Assembly (NCBI GenBank): GCA_964245425.1
Contig: CAXTMV010000010.1
Location: 1-48,597, forward strand
Direction of reading: 5' to 3'
DNA length: 48,597 bases
DNA from: JACMLD01 sp964245425
Lineage (GTDB): Bacteria > Bacteroidota > Bacteroidia > Chitinophagales > Chitinophagaceae
Shown: one piece after another, positions 7,885-16,608 of the stretch
Layout: each line of letters starts with the position of its first letter
How positions within the stretch are numbered: the stretch's first letter is position 1
The notes under the pieces: generated by a model
The model's database searches: none
Told to the model about the DNA's origin: nothing
What the model saw: only the letters and a program-made list of their open reading frames with translations
Made by a program: the position numbers and the translations under genes

Positions 7885-8935
7885 AATAATCGAATATATG
7901 CTCAATCTTAATATGCGCGGCATCCAGTTGTAACAGCAATGCACTCAGTTGCGGAACAGGAATGGCCAGTGCTACTCTTTGCATAGATGGATCGGCGGCC
8001 ACCGGTTGCGTAAATACAGGCTGTGCGCCATAAAAATCGTTTTTCCCCGCTACGGGTACCAAAATGGTTAGCAGGATAGCGCTGTTATTGCCGGCGATTT
8101 CCTTAAAATTTCCACCTGATTTTGCAATGGCTACTGCTGCGGCGTTAAATTTATCGTAGCGCGACAGGTAAACCAATGGGGATGCCTCCCCGTTAACCGG
8201 CCGCTCCAGCAATACGGCTGTGGTAGGCAATGCTTCATCATACACCGTTTTAGTGCCCAGTCCAATCAATTTTCCATACACCCATTTTACCAGCAGTTCT
8301 GAAGTCAATATATACCGGCGTTCTATTTTACGCAGCAAATGAGGCCCCTTTAAAGGAACGGCGCTCCATAAATATTTCAAGCGGGTTTTAAAGTCAAATT
8401 CGTACCAGGGCCGGTCTTTGATAAAATCTGTATACTCCTGTGTAAAGGTTGCATTGAATTTATCTTCTTCTGTTAATACCTGGTGGGTATCCGTTAGCCT
8501 GCCGATAAGGGTCTCGTACAGGGCTTTGATGGAATATTCTACGGACGCGCTGGTGCCAATTACCCAAATCATGAAATGATAACCCCTGTTTACAGGAAAG
8601 TTTCCCCTGATCTGGTTATTTACAATTTTATACCCCTGCCAGATCTGGGAAACATGGCGCATAAAAGGAAAACTGCTGGCAGTATGCGTAGCAAAATAAT
8701 GGGCCTGCTCTTCAGGGCTGAACACTAAAAACCATTCTGGATAGGTCAGGAAAGTCTGATCGGCAGGGCGAATATCTTTTTGCGGGGTAACGGGCGTTTT
8801 ATTGACGGCCAGCCATTCTTTTTTTATCACCAGTCCTTCACCGGCGGCAATGGTAGCCGGTTTTCTTTTTTTGAGCGAGAAAATAAAGGCCGACAACAAA
8901 ACAGAAAAAAGGGTTAACAGGTAAAGCCTTTTCAT
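7883..8935 (-). CDS. Conserved protein of unknown function with N-terminal membrane anchor
   Basis: The 350-residue product has a hydrophobic N-terminus (residues 3-20) followed by KKRK, so it is either anchored in the inner membrane or secreted. A conserved-looking block, TFLTYPEWFLVFSPEEQAHY (about 63-82), is followed by a second hydrophobic stretch near GYHFMIWVIGTSASVEYSIK. I do not recognise a named domain. It is the last gene of a tight operon: the methyltransferase stop is only 3 bases upstream, and the FAD oxidase precedes that. This suggests it works with these two enzymes, for example as a membrane partner, but no reaction can be assigned. Confidence 0.75.
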   Translation of the reverse strand: MKRLYLLTLFSVLLSAFIFSLKKRKPATIAAGEGLVIKKEWLAVNKTPVTPQKDIRPADQTFLTYPEWFLVFSPEEQAHYFATHTASSFPFMRHVSQIWQGYKIVNNQIRGNFPVNRGYHFMIWVIGTSASVEYSIKALYETLIGRLTDTHQVLTEEDKFNATFTQEYTDFIKDRPWYEFDFKTRLKYLWSAVPLKGPHLLRKIERRYILTSELLVKWVYGKLIGLGTKTVYDEALPTTAVLLERPVNGEASPLVYLSRYDKFNAAAVAIAKSGGNFKEIAGNNSAILLTILVPVAGKNDFYGAQPVFTQPVAADPSMQRVALAIPVPQLSALLLQLDAAHIKIEHIFDY

Positions 8936-8938
8936 GAA

Positions 8939-9799
8939 TTACAGTTTGGTAAATGAAACGAGCGTGTTGTCTGACGGATCTTTGTCTTGTAAAATTCTTT
9001 CACCTGCGTCACGGAAACCATAAGAAGAAATGATTTTACTCCAATCATCGATCGACTTAAAAGATTTGTATTCTGCCGCATCTGTTTCCCAGGGTACCTG
9101 CAACCCGAGGTTGAACACTGTATGCACCAATGAGATAAAGGTGGCCATTTCAGGTGTTTTTACATCATGATCCCTAACAATAAACTGGCCACCCTTGCGC
9201 AATATTCTTTTAATGGATAACAGGTATGCGTCCAGCAACTCGTGCGGACAATGGTGCAGCCCGATATGGCAGGTTACCAGGTCTACGCTTTCATCGGCAA
9301 CAATGGCGGGGGGTATGGGCTGATAATTATTGAGTGGAAAGAAAATACCCAATTTGCCAAGGCGGCCCCTTTCAAAAATATCTGCCAGCGAATTATTGGG
9401 GGCGATGTCGTTTGTGAGATAGATCGGTCCGCTGAGCCGGATGTGTTTTTTCAGTTCGCTGATATAGCGGCCGGTAGATCCTATTTCAAGATAGCCGTTG
9501 ATAGTAGTTTTATTACCCATCAACTGCAATACCTGCCGGCTCATTTCCTTTTTTTGTTTTTTCAAGGCCGGCAGGGCAAGGGTGAGTTCAGAGAGAAAAG
9601 GTTTTATAGAAGGCAGTTTTTGCTGTACCGCGGTATAGATTTCCTGGTCTGTGCTTTTTTCTTTGCTGGTGGCGGCAATCAGGTAATGAAACTTATCTTC
9701 AGGGTACAGGTGAAAAATAACCTGCAGGAAACGGTAAAAATCATCGCTCCAGCGGGTATTGGAAAAAACAGCTTTGAATTCAGATAAAGTCGGGTTCAT
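8939..9799 (-). CDS. Class I SAM-dependent methyltransferase
   Basis: The product has 286 residues. The SAM-binding core is in the second half: GYLEIGSTGRYISEL (motif I, about residue 100), then ESVDLVTCHIGLHHCP (motif IV region, about 172-187), then IKRILRKGGQFIVRDHD (motif V/VI). The N-terminal 95 residues are helical and may bind the substrate. It is the middle gene of a three-gene operon, 10 bases after the FAD oxidase and 3 bases before the membrane-anchored unknown protein. The acceptor molecule is unknown. Confidence 0.85.
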   Translation of the reverse strand: MNPTLSEFKAVFSNTRWSDDFYRFLQVIFHLYPEDKFHYLIAATSKEKSTDQEIYTAVQQKLPSIKPFLSELTLALPALKKQKKEMSRQVLQLMGNKTTINGYLEIGSTGRYISELKKHIRLSGPIYLTNDIAPNNSLADIFERGRLGKLGIFFPLNNYQPIPPAIVADESVDLVTCHIGLHHCPHELLDAYLLSIKRILRKGGQFIVRDHDVKTPEMATFISLVHTVFNLGLQVPWETDAAEYKSFKSIDDWSKIISSYGFRDAGERILQDKDPSDNTLVSFTKL

Positions 9800-9809
9800 G
9801 TTGATGCTT

Positions 9810-11543
9810 TTATTTGTAATAAGTATCCCAGATAATATTCCTGAAGGTGAAACCGGGGTCGAGCTTTGCTTTCATAGCAAACAGTTCATTCGCATTTGGA
9901 TAAGCCAGGTGAAATTGTTCTGCCGTGGCATGCGCCTGGTAAGGAAGGTAATAGGCGCCGTTCAGTAAAATGGCAGCCTGTATCAATTCGCGGGTCCAGA
10001 CGCCTACTTTATTTTTGTCGGCTTCCTGTGTGCCCTGTTTGTACCAGACCACAAAGGCAAATACTTCTTCTCTTGCCCAGGCAAGTAAAGAGCCCGGGTC
10101 TTGTTTTGCATGGCGCACGCTCACATTGATCACGTTTACCCCGTGGCGGATAAAAATTTCTGCCATAGACGCCGAGAATTCATCAAAACGCTGAACAGGT
10201 ATAAAGTATTCCTGCAAAACATAGGTACTTTCTTTTCTTGAACGGGGTTCCAGTTCTGCCACATCGTAGCCGGCTTCGTAATTTCTCCAGTGTATTTTTT
10301 TGCCGGCAAATACCAGCGGGTCAATAATATGTTCCCGTCGCCATTTGCCAAACCTGCTTTTGCTGAAAGCATGTATAAAATAACGTTCAATCGGGTAGGC
10401 GGCCGCCAGCGGCATTAGTTTTGTTTTCTCCGTTGGTTTTTCTGTGGTGGCCACCCAGCTGACTGCCCTGGTATTTTTATAAAAAGGCGGATAGATATCT
10501 CCGTTATGAAAAACCACGCCGGTGTTTTCACGCACATGGGTAAAAAAGAAATCTTTATAACGGGTCCTGCTCATTTTTTTATGTACCCGTTTTACCGGTC
10601 TATTATCTTCCAGCTCAAAAGTTACCAGTGCTATTACAGCCACCGCATTGTAGCAACCGATGCAGGCAAAAAACAATTCCGGCTGTTCTGTGCGGGAGGT
10701 TTTGCGGCGTTCGCCATTTGCCAGTATCACTTCCAGCGATCGCACAGACAGGATAACCGGGCCCAGTCCGATATACCTTCCATGGCAGTTAACGCTCAAT
10801 GCCCCGCCAACAGTGAAGTTGGCATAGGTTTGCATAATCTTTATACTGAGGTGATGCGGGTCAATATACTGCTGTATATCGCACCAGCGGATGCCTGCTT
10901 CTACCGTAATGGTTTTTTCGGTTGCGGAGAAAGACAATACATGGTTCAGTTTTCTCATGTCTATGTGTAAGCTGTCGTGACTGGCCGTCTGGCCGCCCAT
11001 GCTAAACCGGCCGCCACCGATGGAAACAGGTTGTTTTGCATTTCTTACCAGTTCCTGCAAAGCTTCAATGGTCTCGGGTGCCTCCACTTTTGCTACCAGT
11101 ACAGGGTTCAGCTGCGTTACATCGTTTACAATTCTTTCGCCCGATGCCAGGTGGGGTATCTGTGCCGCCTGGCCGTTGGTAAAATAATCGGGTGCTGTAC
11201 CGGGCATCACGCCAAAGCGGTTGGCAACCGGGCTTCCTTTTTTTAAGCCCAGCAGATAGATCAGTACCAGCGGGCCGGCCACCGGCAGCAGCAACAGCCA
11301 GAGCCAATGGGCTGACCGGTTGCTATCGTGCAGGCGCTTCGTGGCGGTAGACAATAACGCCCAGAAAAGGATGGGATAGATAAGCCAGGTGGCGGTATAG
11401 GAAACGGTGTATGACAGCAGGTTAAAAAGTATATAGAAAGATGTCCAGATAAACAAGGCTGCCGTCCAGAACGTAGTCCGGTTGATACGGCCCCTGTTGG
11501 TAAAAAGTAAGTAGCTAACGGGTAGTTTGTCTTTAATGGCCAT
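9810..11543 (-). CDS. FAD-linked oxidase with N-terminal DUF805 membrane domain
   Basis: The 577-residue product has two parts. Residues 1-105 form a DUF805-like membrane domain (NRGRINRTTFWTA, then RLHDSNRSAHWLWLLLLP, with about four helices). Residues 140-577 form a PCMH-type FAD-binding oxidase of the aldonolactone/vanillyl-alcohol oxidase group (PVSIGGGRFSMGG, TVGGALSVNCHGRYIGLGP, ending KLDPGFTFRNIIWDTYYK). At the place where many family members attach FAD covalently through the His of a GGGHS motif, this protein has Arg (GGGRFS), so FAD is probably held non-covalently. The fusion places the oxidase at the membrane. It is the first gene of the operon with a methyltransferase and an unknown protein. 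A -7 element lies about 110 bases upstream. Confidence 0.85.
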   Translation of the reverse strand: MAIKDKLPVSYLLFTNRGRINRTTFWTAALFIWTSFYILFNLLSYTVSYTATWLIYPILFWALLSTATKRLHDSNRSAHWLWLLLLPVAGPLVLIYLLGLKKGSPVANRFGVMPGTAPDYFTNGQAAQIPHLASGERIVNDVTQLNPVLVAKVEAPETIEALQELVRNAKQPVSIGGGRFSMGGQTASHDSLHIDMRKLNHVLSFSATEKTITVEAGIRWCDIQQYIDPHHLSIKIMQTYANFTVGGALSVNCHGRYIGLGPVILSVRSLEVILANGERRKTSRTEQPELFFACIGCYNAVAVIALVTFELEDNRPVKRVHKKMSRTRYKDFFFTHVRENTGVVFHNGDIYPPFYKNTRAVSWVATTEKPTEKTKLMPLAAAYPIERYFIHAFSKSRFGKWRREHIIDPLVFAGKKIHWRNYEAGYDVAELEPRSRKESTYVLQEYFIPVQRFDEFSASMAEIFIRHGVNVINVSVRHAKQDPGSLLAWAREEVFAFVVWYKQGTQEADKNKVGVWTRELIQAAILLNGAYYLPYQAHATAEQFHLAYPNANELFAMKAKLDPGFTFRNIIWDTYYK

Positions 11544-11652
11544 TCAGTGTTGCTTTTACAGGCAGTTAATCAGGATAAAAATAAAAGAAAGAAAAGGAAG
11601 CGGCCATAAAAATCCATATCCGGCAGGTTCTGGGGTAGATCTGGTGAAAATG

Positions 11653-11660
11653 CAAAAGTA
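11653..11660 (-). promoter_or_regulatory. Putative Bacteroidota -7 element upstream of the FAD oxidase operon
   Basis: On the minus strand the sequence reads TACTTTTG, an exact match to TAnnTTTG. It would give a leader of roughly 100 bases before the ATG at 11543. I found no good -33 TTTG at the expected spacing, so this is a moderate prediction. Confidence 0.4.
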
Positions 11661-11771
11661 AAATTCGACAATTCGATGCGATCCTTTAACTGATCAACCC
11701 GTAAATCCTTTCATGTTGTGTTGAAGGTTGATGGCATAGATTCATCTTTCCTGCCTGTTCATATGCATAAA

Positions 11772-11797
11772 AAAAGACGGGCCAGGACCCGTCTTTT
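11772..11797 (-). terminator. Rho-independent terminator of the E2 gene
   Basis: The 10-bp stem AAAAGACGGG/CCCGTCTTTT encloses a 6-base loop and is followed on the minus strand by further T residues (plus-strand A run from 11769). It sits about 20 bases past the stop of the pyruvate dehydrogenase E2 gene, in the correct orientation. Confidence 0.85.
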
Positions 11798-11816
11798 CTG
11801 TAGTGTTTATTTTTAA

Positions 11817-13091
11817 TCAGATCAGCATTCGTAAAGGTTCTTCCAGCAGGCTTTTCAGTGTCAGCAGGAAGGCGGCGCCACTGGCTCCGTCTACCACCCG
11901 GTGGTCGCAGCTCAGGGTTACTTTCATAATATTGCCCGGTTTCACCTGTCCGTCTTTAACCACGGGCACCTGTTGTATGCCGCCTACGGCCAGTATACAG
12001 GCATCGGGTGGGTTAATGATGGCTGTAAATTCATCTACACCAAACATGCCCAGGTTAGAAATGGTAAAAGTGCTGCCTTCCCAATCGGAGGGCTGTAGTT
12101 TTTTATCTTTTGCTTTTTGGGCAAATTCTTTTACCTCAACGCCTATCTGGCTAAGGGTCTTTGTATCTGCAAAACGCACCACGGGTACCAGTAAACCATC
12201 TGGCACGGCTACTGCAATACCAATATTAACATGGTGGTTGATCCTGATCTTGTCGCCCAGCCAGCTGCTGTTGATGGAAGGGTGTTGTTTTAATGCAAGG
12301 GCGGATGCTTTCACCACCATATCATTAAAAGATATTTTTACTTTACTCACCTCGTTCAGTTTGGCCCGGCTTTCTACGGCCTTATCCATATCAATGCTCA
12401 TAGTAACATAAAAATGGGGGGCGCTGAACTTGCTGCCGGTAAGGCTTTTGGCAATGGCCTTCCGCATCTGCGAAACGGGTACTTCCTCAAAGCTGACCTG
12501 GCCGGCAGGCGCACTGGCTGTTGTTGCAGCAGCCATGGCCGGTTTGGTTTCCGCGGCGGCTGGTTTATAATTGTCGATGTCTGTTTTGGTAATTCTTCCG
12601 CCATCGCCGCTTCCCTGTACCTGGGCTATATTGATTCCTTTTTCTGCAGCTAGTTTTTTTGCCAGGGGGGATGCTTTTACCCGGCCATTTTCTGCAGCAG
12701 CTACCGGGGCTGTTTCTTGGGCGGGGGCGGTACTGTTGGCGGTTGCTGTTCCGTTGCTTGCCGTTATTTTTTCGGCAGGGGCTGAAGGCGCGGCTTCTGT
12801 TGTAGCCACTCCGCCTTTTGCAGCAGCTACAATTTTGTCTATATCTACTTTTCCTTCTTCACCAATAATGCAAAGGAGTGCGTTTACAGGTACTTTATCT
12901 CCTTTCTGCGCGCCAACATATAATAATTTACCATTTTTATAGCTTTCCAGTTCCATGGTGGCCTTATCTGTTTCCACGTCGGCCAGCAGGTCGCCTTTCT
13001 TTACGGCATCGCCTACTTTTTTATGCCAGGCGGCAATCACGCCTTCGGTCATGGTATCGCTTAAACGGGGCATAAGAATCACTTCAGCCAT
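11817..13091 (-). CDS. pdhC: Pyruvate dehydrogenase complex E2, dihydrolipoamide acetyltransferase
   Basis: The 424-residue product moves acetyl groups from lipoamide to CoA in the pyruvate dehydrogenase complex. Residues 1-77 are one lipoyl domain with the modified Lys43 in ETDKATME. An Ala/Pro/Thr-rich linker follows. The peripheral subunit-binding domain is at about 137-174 (VKASPLAKKLAAEKGI, GSGDGGRITKTDI). A second linker leads to the catalytic domain (about 200-424) with DHRVVDG at 396-402, where His397 and Asp401 are catalytic. Only one lipoyl domain is present. E1 and E3 genes are not in the window, so the gene is apparently transcribed alone, with its own terminator. Confidence 0.93.
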   Translation of the reverse strand: MAEVILMPRLSDTMTEGVIAAWHKKVGDAVKKGDLLADVETDKATMELESYKNGKLLYVGAQKGDKVPVNALLCIIGEEGKVDIDKIVAAAKGGVATTEAAPSAPAEKITASNGTATANSTAPAQETAPVAAAENGRVKASPLAKKLAAEKGINIAQVQGSGDGGRITKTDIDNYKPAAAETKPAMAAATTASAPAGQVSFEEVPVSQMRKAIAKSLTGSKFSAPHFYVTMSIDMDKAVESRAKLNEVSKVKISFNDMVVKASALALKQHPSINSSWLGDKIRINHHVNIGIAVAVPDGLLVPVVRFADTKTLSQIGVEVKEFAQKAKDKKLQPSDWEGSTFTISNLGMFGVDEFTAIINPPDACILAVGGIQQVPVVKDGQVKPGNIMKVTLSCDHRVVDGASGAAFLLTLKSLLEEPLRMLI

Positions 13092-13196
13092 AATATTCGT
13101 AAGATTTGAATGCCGAAATTAAGGCAAAAACGGCAATTGGTAAGTTAGTGTTTTAGCGGCTGGCCTTGAGCGGCCGCGCCCACAGGTGAATGCCTT

Positions 13197-13269
13197 CTTT
13201 TCTCTGCTGGGCCCTCTGCGATGCTATTCAGCGTGTCGCCCGCTCTTTTGCTCTTTGTTCTCTTAGCAC
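13197..13269 (-). repeat. Dispersed intergenic repeat, copy 2
   Basis: This copy pairs with 7812-7884. It is the same length, 73 bases, and also ends at the stop codon of a minus-strand gene, here mgtE. On the minus strand it reads AGAGAACAAAGAGCAAAAGA followed by a GC-rich palindromic part (GCGA...TCGC). Copy 3 at 46405-46431 matches 23 of 27 bases of the core. Confidence 0.6.
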
Positions 13270-14675
13270 TACAACAAGGTACCCTTTAATATAACGGCGG
13301 CAATGGTAAAATAGATCACCAGCCCGGTAACATCTACCAGTGTGGCTACCAGCGGGGCAGAAGAAGTAGCCGGATCTATCCCAAAGCGTTTCAGTACAAT
13401 GGGTATCATCGAGCCGCTGAGGGTACCCCACATCACAATTCCTATCAATGAAAAAAAGATGGTAATGCCTACCAACAGCCAGTGAATGCCATAATCATAA
13501 ATATGCAGGTTTTGCCAAAGCGTAATACGGATCAGGCCAATGGCGCCCAGTAAAATACCGAGCGACAAACCCGATAAGATTTCCCGGCGCATCACATACC
13601 ACCAGTCTTTGAGGCCCAGCTCTTTTAAAGACATGGCGCGGATGATGAGGGTAGCGGCCTGCGAGCCACTGTTGCCCCCGCTGGAAATAATAAGGGGCAC
13701 AAACATGGCCAGTACAATGGCTTTTGACATTTCAATATCAAAATGCTGCATGGCGGTGGCGGTAAACATTTCACCGATAAACAGGATGATCAGCCAGCCG
13801 GCCCGCTTGCGCAGCAATGAAAAGAAAGGCGTTTTTACATAGGGATAATCCAGTTCTTCCAGACCGCCGAATTTCTGGATGGCTGCGGTGTCTTTCTGTT
13901 CTACCACATCCAGTACATCATCTACCGTAATTACACCCAGTAATATGTTGTCGTCGTTGGTAACCGGCAATACCACCCGGTCATATTCCTTGAACTTAGA
14001 CACGGCTTCTTCCTTGCTGTCGGTCATCTTTAAGCTTACACAATAACCATCCAGTATGTCTTCAATTCTTTTGGCGGGATCGTTTAATACAAATCTCCTT
14101 ACGGGGATATCGTCTACCAGCCTTCCGTTTTTGTCAACGATATAAATGACATTGGCGGCTTCTGAATCTTTGTGAAATTTACGCAGGTGTTCGTTGGCCT
14201 GGGCAATGGTCATTTGCCGGTCGATGGTGGCAAAATCAGTATTGATGATCCGGGCTACGCTTTTCTCGGGGTAGCCCAGCAGATCGTGCGTGGTCTTTTT
14301 GTTGGTTTCATTCAGCAGGTCGAGCGCCGCAGACAATTCAACTCCTTTTAGCATGGAATAGAAATTGAGCCGGTCATCGGAACTTAAATCGTTCAGTATA
14401 TGAGCAGCCTGGTCCTTGGGAATCTCTTCAATAATTTTCTTTTGCAGCTGAGTGTCTATATATGGAAATACCTGTACCTGTTTAATGGCGGTGAAAGATT
14501 GAAAAGCAGGAATGGCTTTTTCGGCCGGTATACTGGTAAAGATGGTTGATACTTCCGAGGGATGCACATAGTGTTTATCTTTCGAAAGACCCAGTAAACC
14601 GGTAAAATCGCCTTTCAGGATCTTGGTCCTGATCTCTTTTAATTTTATGCCGGATTGTTTTAAAAAATCAGTCAT
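13269..14675 (-). CDS. mgtE: Magnesium transporter MgtE
   Basis: The 468-residue product has the MgtE order of domains: an N-terminal superhelical MgtE_N domain (about residues 35-140), a CBS pair (about 145-265, with MTDSKEEAVSKFKEYDRVVLPVTNDDNILLGVITVDD split over the second CBS) and five transmembrane helices (about 290-465, including the pore helix region with SGGNSGSQAATLIIRAM). In the family the cytosolic domains sense Mg2+ and close the pore when the ion is plentiful. The gene stands alone between E2 and the porin. Its 3' end coincides with a dispersed repeat. Confidence 0.94.
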   Translation of the reverse strand: MTDFLKQSGIKLKEIRTKILKGDFTGLLGLSKDKHYVHPSEVSTIFTSIPAEKAIPAFQSFTAIKQVQVFPYIDTQLQKKIIEEIPKDQAAHILNDLSSDDRLNFYSMLKGVELSAALDLLNETNKKTTHDLLGYPEKSVARIINTDFATIDRQMTIAQANEHLRKFHKDSEAANVIYIVDKNGRLVDDIPVRRFVLNDPAKRIEDILDGYCVSLKMTDSKEEAVSKFKEYDRVVLPVTNDDNILLGVITVDDVLDVVEQKDTAAIQKFGGLEELDYPYVKTPFFSLLRKRAGWLIILFIGEMFTATAMQHFDIEMSKAIVLAMFVPLIISSGGNSGSQAATLIIRAMSLKELGLKDWWYVMRREILSGLSLGILLGAIGLIRITLWQNLHIYDYGIHWLLVGITIFFSLIGIVMWGTLSGSMIPIVLKRFGIDPATSSAPLVATLVDVTGLVIYFTIAAVILKGTLL

Positions 14676-14793
14676 GGGTAGTCGGTTTAACGCTTGTAAT
14701 ATAAGATCATATCAGGTTCTGTTGCTGTTAATCCGCACATTTTTTTCGCGCAGGGCCAGCAGCGAAAACAGATAAAAATAATTACTGACTCCG

Positions 14794-14817
14794 TTTGCGC
14801 TGTTGGCGCTGTGCGAT
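14794..14817. repeat. Short dispersed GC-rich element shared with 7767-7790
   Basis: TTTGCGCTG, four variable bases, CGCTGTGCGAT appears here and in the right arm of the inverted repeat at 7767-7790. Next to it lies another hairpin-forming stretch (TGCCGCA with TGCGGCA, around 14830-14860). The whole 226-base gap between the porin stop and the mgtE start contains such GC-rich motifs and no gene. Confidence 0.5.
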
Positions 14818-14901
14818 AGGCGGGCTGCCGCAAAGAACGCAGCTTAAGGTGCGGCAAAGCGCCAGCGCGCTTTTATCTGCTTGTGCGCTCAGTCGTTGAA
14901 C

Positions 14902-16224
14902 CTACAGTTCAAAATGCATGCGCAAAGCTACAACACTTACCGGTCCGCGATCTTTGTTATAGGCCGGGTGCAGCACAAACTGGTAATCGGGGCTGATAGA
15001 AAGATGCAGTTTTGTAATATGATAGCTATAAAAAAGCTCAAGTATGTTTTCTATTCCATAATTCAGCTGTCCATCGCCGATAATAAATCCGTAACCGCCG
15101 TGTTGCAGGTAATTGCGGTGTGGGGTTGACAGGCCATTGGCCACATAGGCCAGTCCCCATTTATCGCTTGGGCGCTTCCAGGGCGCGCCGTTAAAAGAAA
15201 GGCCGGCAGACAGGCTCCTGTCTATTTCCGTGTAAGCCCAGGTTTCATTGTTGCCGTCGTTCCAGCTGGCCCGCAGAAAGCTGCCGCCATTTTTGAAATG
15301 CTGTTCTGCATTGATATAGAAACCGGTCTTGCTACGACTGTATTGCCGGGTAGCAGTAACATCGGGCGCCATCATTTGCTGCAGGCCTTCCGCAATGGCT
15401 TCTTTATAACTACCCATTCTGGCTTTATTATAGAACCCGCCCAATCGCACTACAATATTCTGTTGGGCGTTCACCGTTATTTTTTTCTCTGCTTCCAGTA
15501 CGCTTCCGAAAGCCTTGCCGATACGGGTATCCAGCTTGAGGCCGTTGGCTTCTTCCGGTACCTGTATCAAGGCTGTTCGCACCGACCAGGAAGGCTTTTT
15601 CAGTTCAAGTACCAGGCCATTGGTATAGCCTCTCGTGTTAGCAGGATAGTCCCAGGCGCCGGCCGACATCAGGCTCCAGTTCAAAAAATCGGTCCGGGGA
15701 TCATGGCTGTACGAATTATCATCAAAAAAATCGGCCAGCCCGAATTTGCCGATGCGTACAGACAGGTAAGCAGCAGGGGCCTGTTCCCTAAGCTGGTTCT
15801 GATCATCCTCCACAAGGGTGCTGCCATTGCCCAATGCTATTTTTTGTTCCAGGTAAGCCCTGGCCACATACAATTTGGGAGCGGCACTCCCAATACGGAA
15901 GGTTTCGCCATTTACAAAACCGGCTACGCCGGTGGCCTTGCTCAGGCCTTCTCCGCCGGCAATTTCAGGATTGAAATAAAAGGCTGCATTTTTCCATAAT
16001 CTTCTGCCTATATAATAGGTACTGGTAAAAGAAATCTTGGTGCCTTCGGAGGTTTGCAGGCTGTTGTTACCGGTATATTTTGCTGTAAAATTGAAATGAT
16101 ATTGGGGAATAACGGTAGCCTGCAGGTGCAGGCTCCAGTTCTGCTGGGCAATGCTGTCTGTGATGATCTGTGCCTGCGATCGCAGGCAACACAATATCAG
16201 GAATGGTAACAGGTTCTTTTTCAT
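14902..16224 (-). CDS. OprB-like carbohydrate porin
   Basis: The 440-residue product has a signal peptide (residues 1-18, ending RSQAQ) and the OprB-family pattern: NWSLHLQATVIPQYHFNFTAKYTG near the mature N-terminus, ARAYLEQKIALG with a surface-loop region, KFGLADFFDDNSYSHDPRTDFLNWSLM in the centre, and a terminal strand ending in Phe-Glu-Leu. Such barrels let sugars diffuse across the outer membrane. It is transcribed alone, with a good -7 element 21 bases in front of the ATG and a dyad symmetry just upstream, so it may be controlled by a repressor or activator. Confidence 0.87.
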   Translation of the reverse strand: MKKNLLPFLILCCLRSQAQIITDSIAQQNWSLHLQATVIPQYHFNFTAKYTGNNSLQTSEGTKISFTSTYYIGRRLWKNAAFYFNPEIAGGEGLSKATGVAGFVNGETFRIGSAAPKLYVARAYLEQKIALGNGSTLVEDDQNQLREQAPAAYLSVRIGKFGLADFFDDNSYSHDPRTDFLNWSLMSAGAWDYPANTRGYTNGLVLELKKPSWSVRTALIQVPEEANGLKLDTRIGKAFGSVLEAEKKITVNAQQNIVVRLGGFYNKARMGSYKEAIAEGLQQMMAPDVTATRQYSRSKTGFYINAEQHFKNGGSFLRASWNDGNNETWAYTEIDRSLSAGLSFNGAPWKRPSDKWGLAYVANGLSTPHRNYLQHGGYGFIIGDGQLNYGIENILELFYSYHITKLHLSISPDYQFVLHPAYNKDRGPVSVVALRMHFEL

Positions 16225-16244
16225 CAGGGATAAAATTTGTGCGG

Positions 16245-16252
16245 CAAAAATA
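16245..16252 (-). promoter_or_regulatory. Putative -7 promoter element of the porin gene
   Basis: On the minus strand it reads TATTTTTG, an exact TAnnTTTG match, 20 bases before the start codon at 16224. This would give a very short leader. The -33 box is not obvious. Confidence 0.42.
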
Positions 16253-16275
16253 ATTAAATAGGCTTTTGCACCGGT

Positions 16276-16301
16276 ATTGCAAGGGTAATAATCTTTGCAA
16301 T
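16276..16301. promoter_or_regulatory. Putative operator dyad upstream of the porin promoter
   Basis: ATTGCAA and TTGCAAT form a perfect 7-bp dyad with a 12-base spacer, placed 24 bases upstream of the -7 element. The size and position fit an operator for a dimeric regulator. No regulator gene lies next to it. Confidence 0.35.
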
Positions 16302-16608
16302 ATGGATGCGATAAATAAAAATGCCGTAAAATAGCCGGTGGGTGAAAATGCTTGTTAGGCCTGTACCCGTAGCAGGTATTAAAAAAACAGCATGGCTTTA
16401 TGGATTTTTTGCAGAATCAAATCTTAGTAGGGAACAGGCTGTTTCCTGAAACAGCATCGTTTTGATGAATCCCGCCGCGACCGCTGCGGTTTTTCAGCAA
16501 CATCAATTTTACACCGGTTTTCATTTTTGGCAGGCCTGCCTTTTAGATCAACTGCACGGAGCAAAGCGTTCCGGTATGCGGTATTCCAACACCTTTAAAT
16601 TTATTATT

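Larger units (their letters stand above)
16225..16608. other. Divergent intergenic region between porin and tonB
   Basis: These 384 bases carry the porin promoter side (next entries) and the leader of the tonB gene. Two further palindromes stand out: CTGTTTCCTGAAACAG at 16439-16454 and GGCAGGCCTGCC at 16531-16542. Their function is unknown. The open frame in front of the tonB ATG (from 16462) does not look like protein of the TonB family, so I do not include it in the gene. Confidence 0.6.

Noticed and set aside
16462..16608. N-terminal extension of the tonB frame upstream of the ATG at 16609
   Set aside because: The added 49 residues are not TonB-like, whereas the ATG at 16609 gives the expected MEIGKILSADVLD start.
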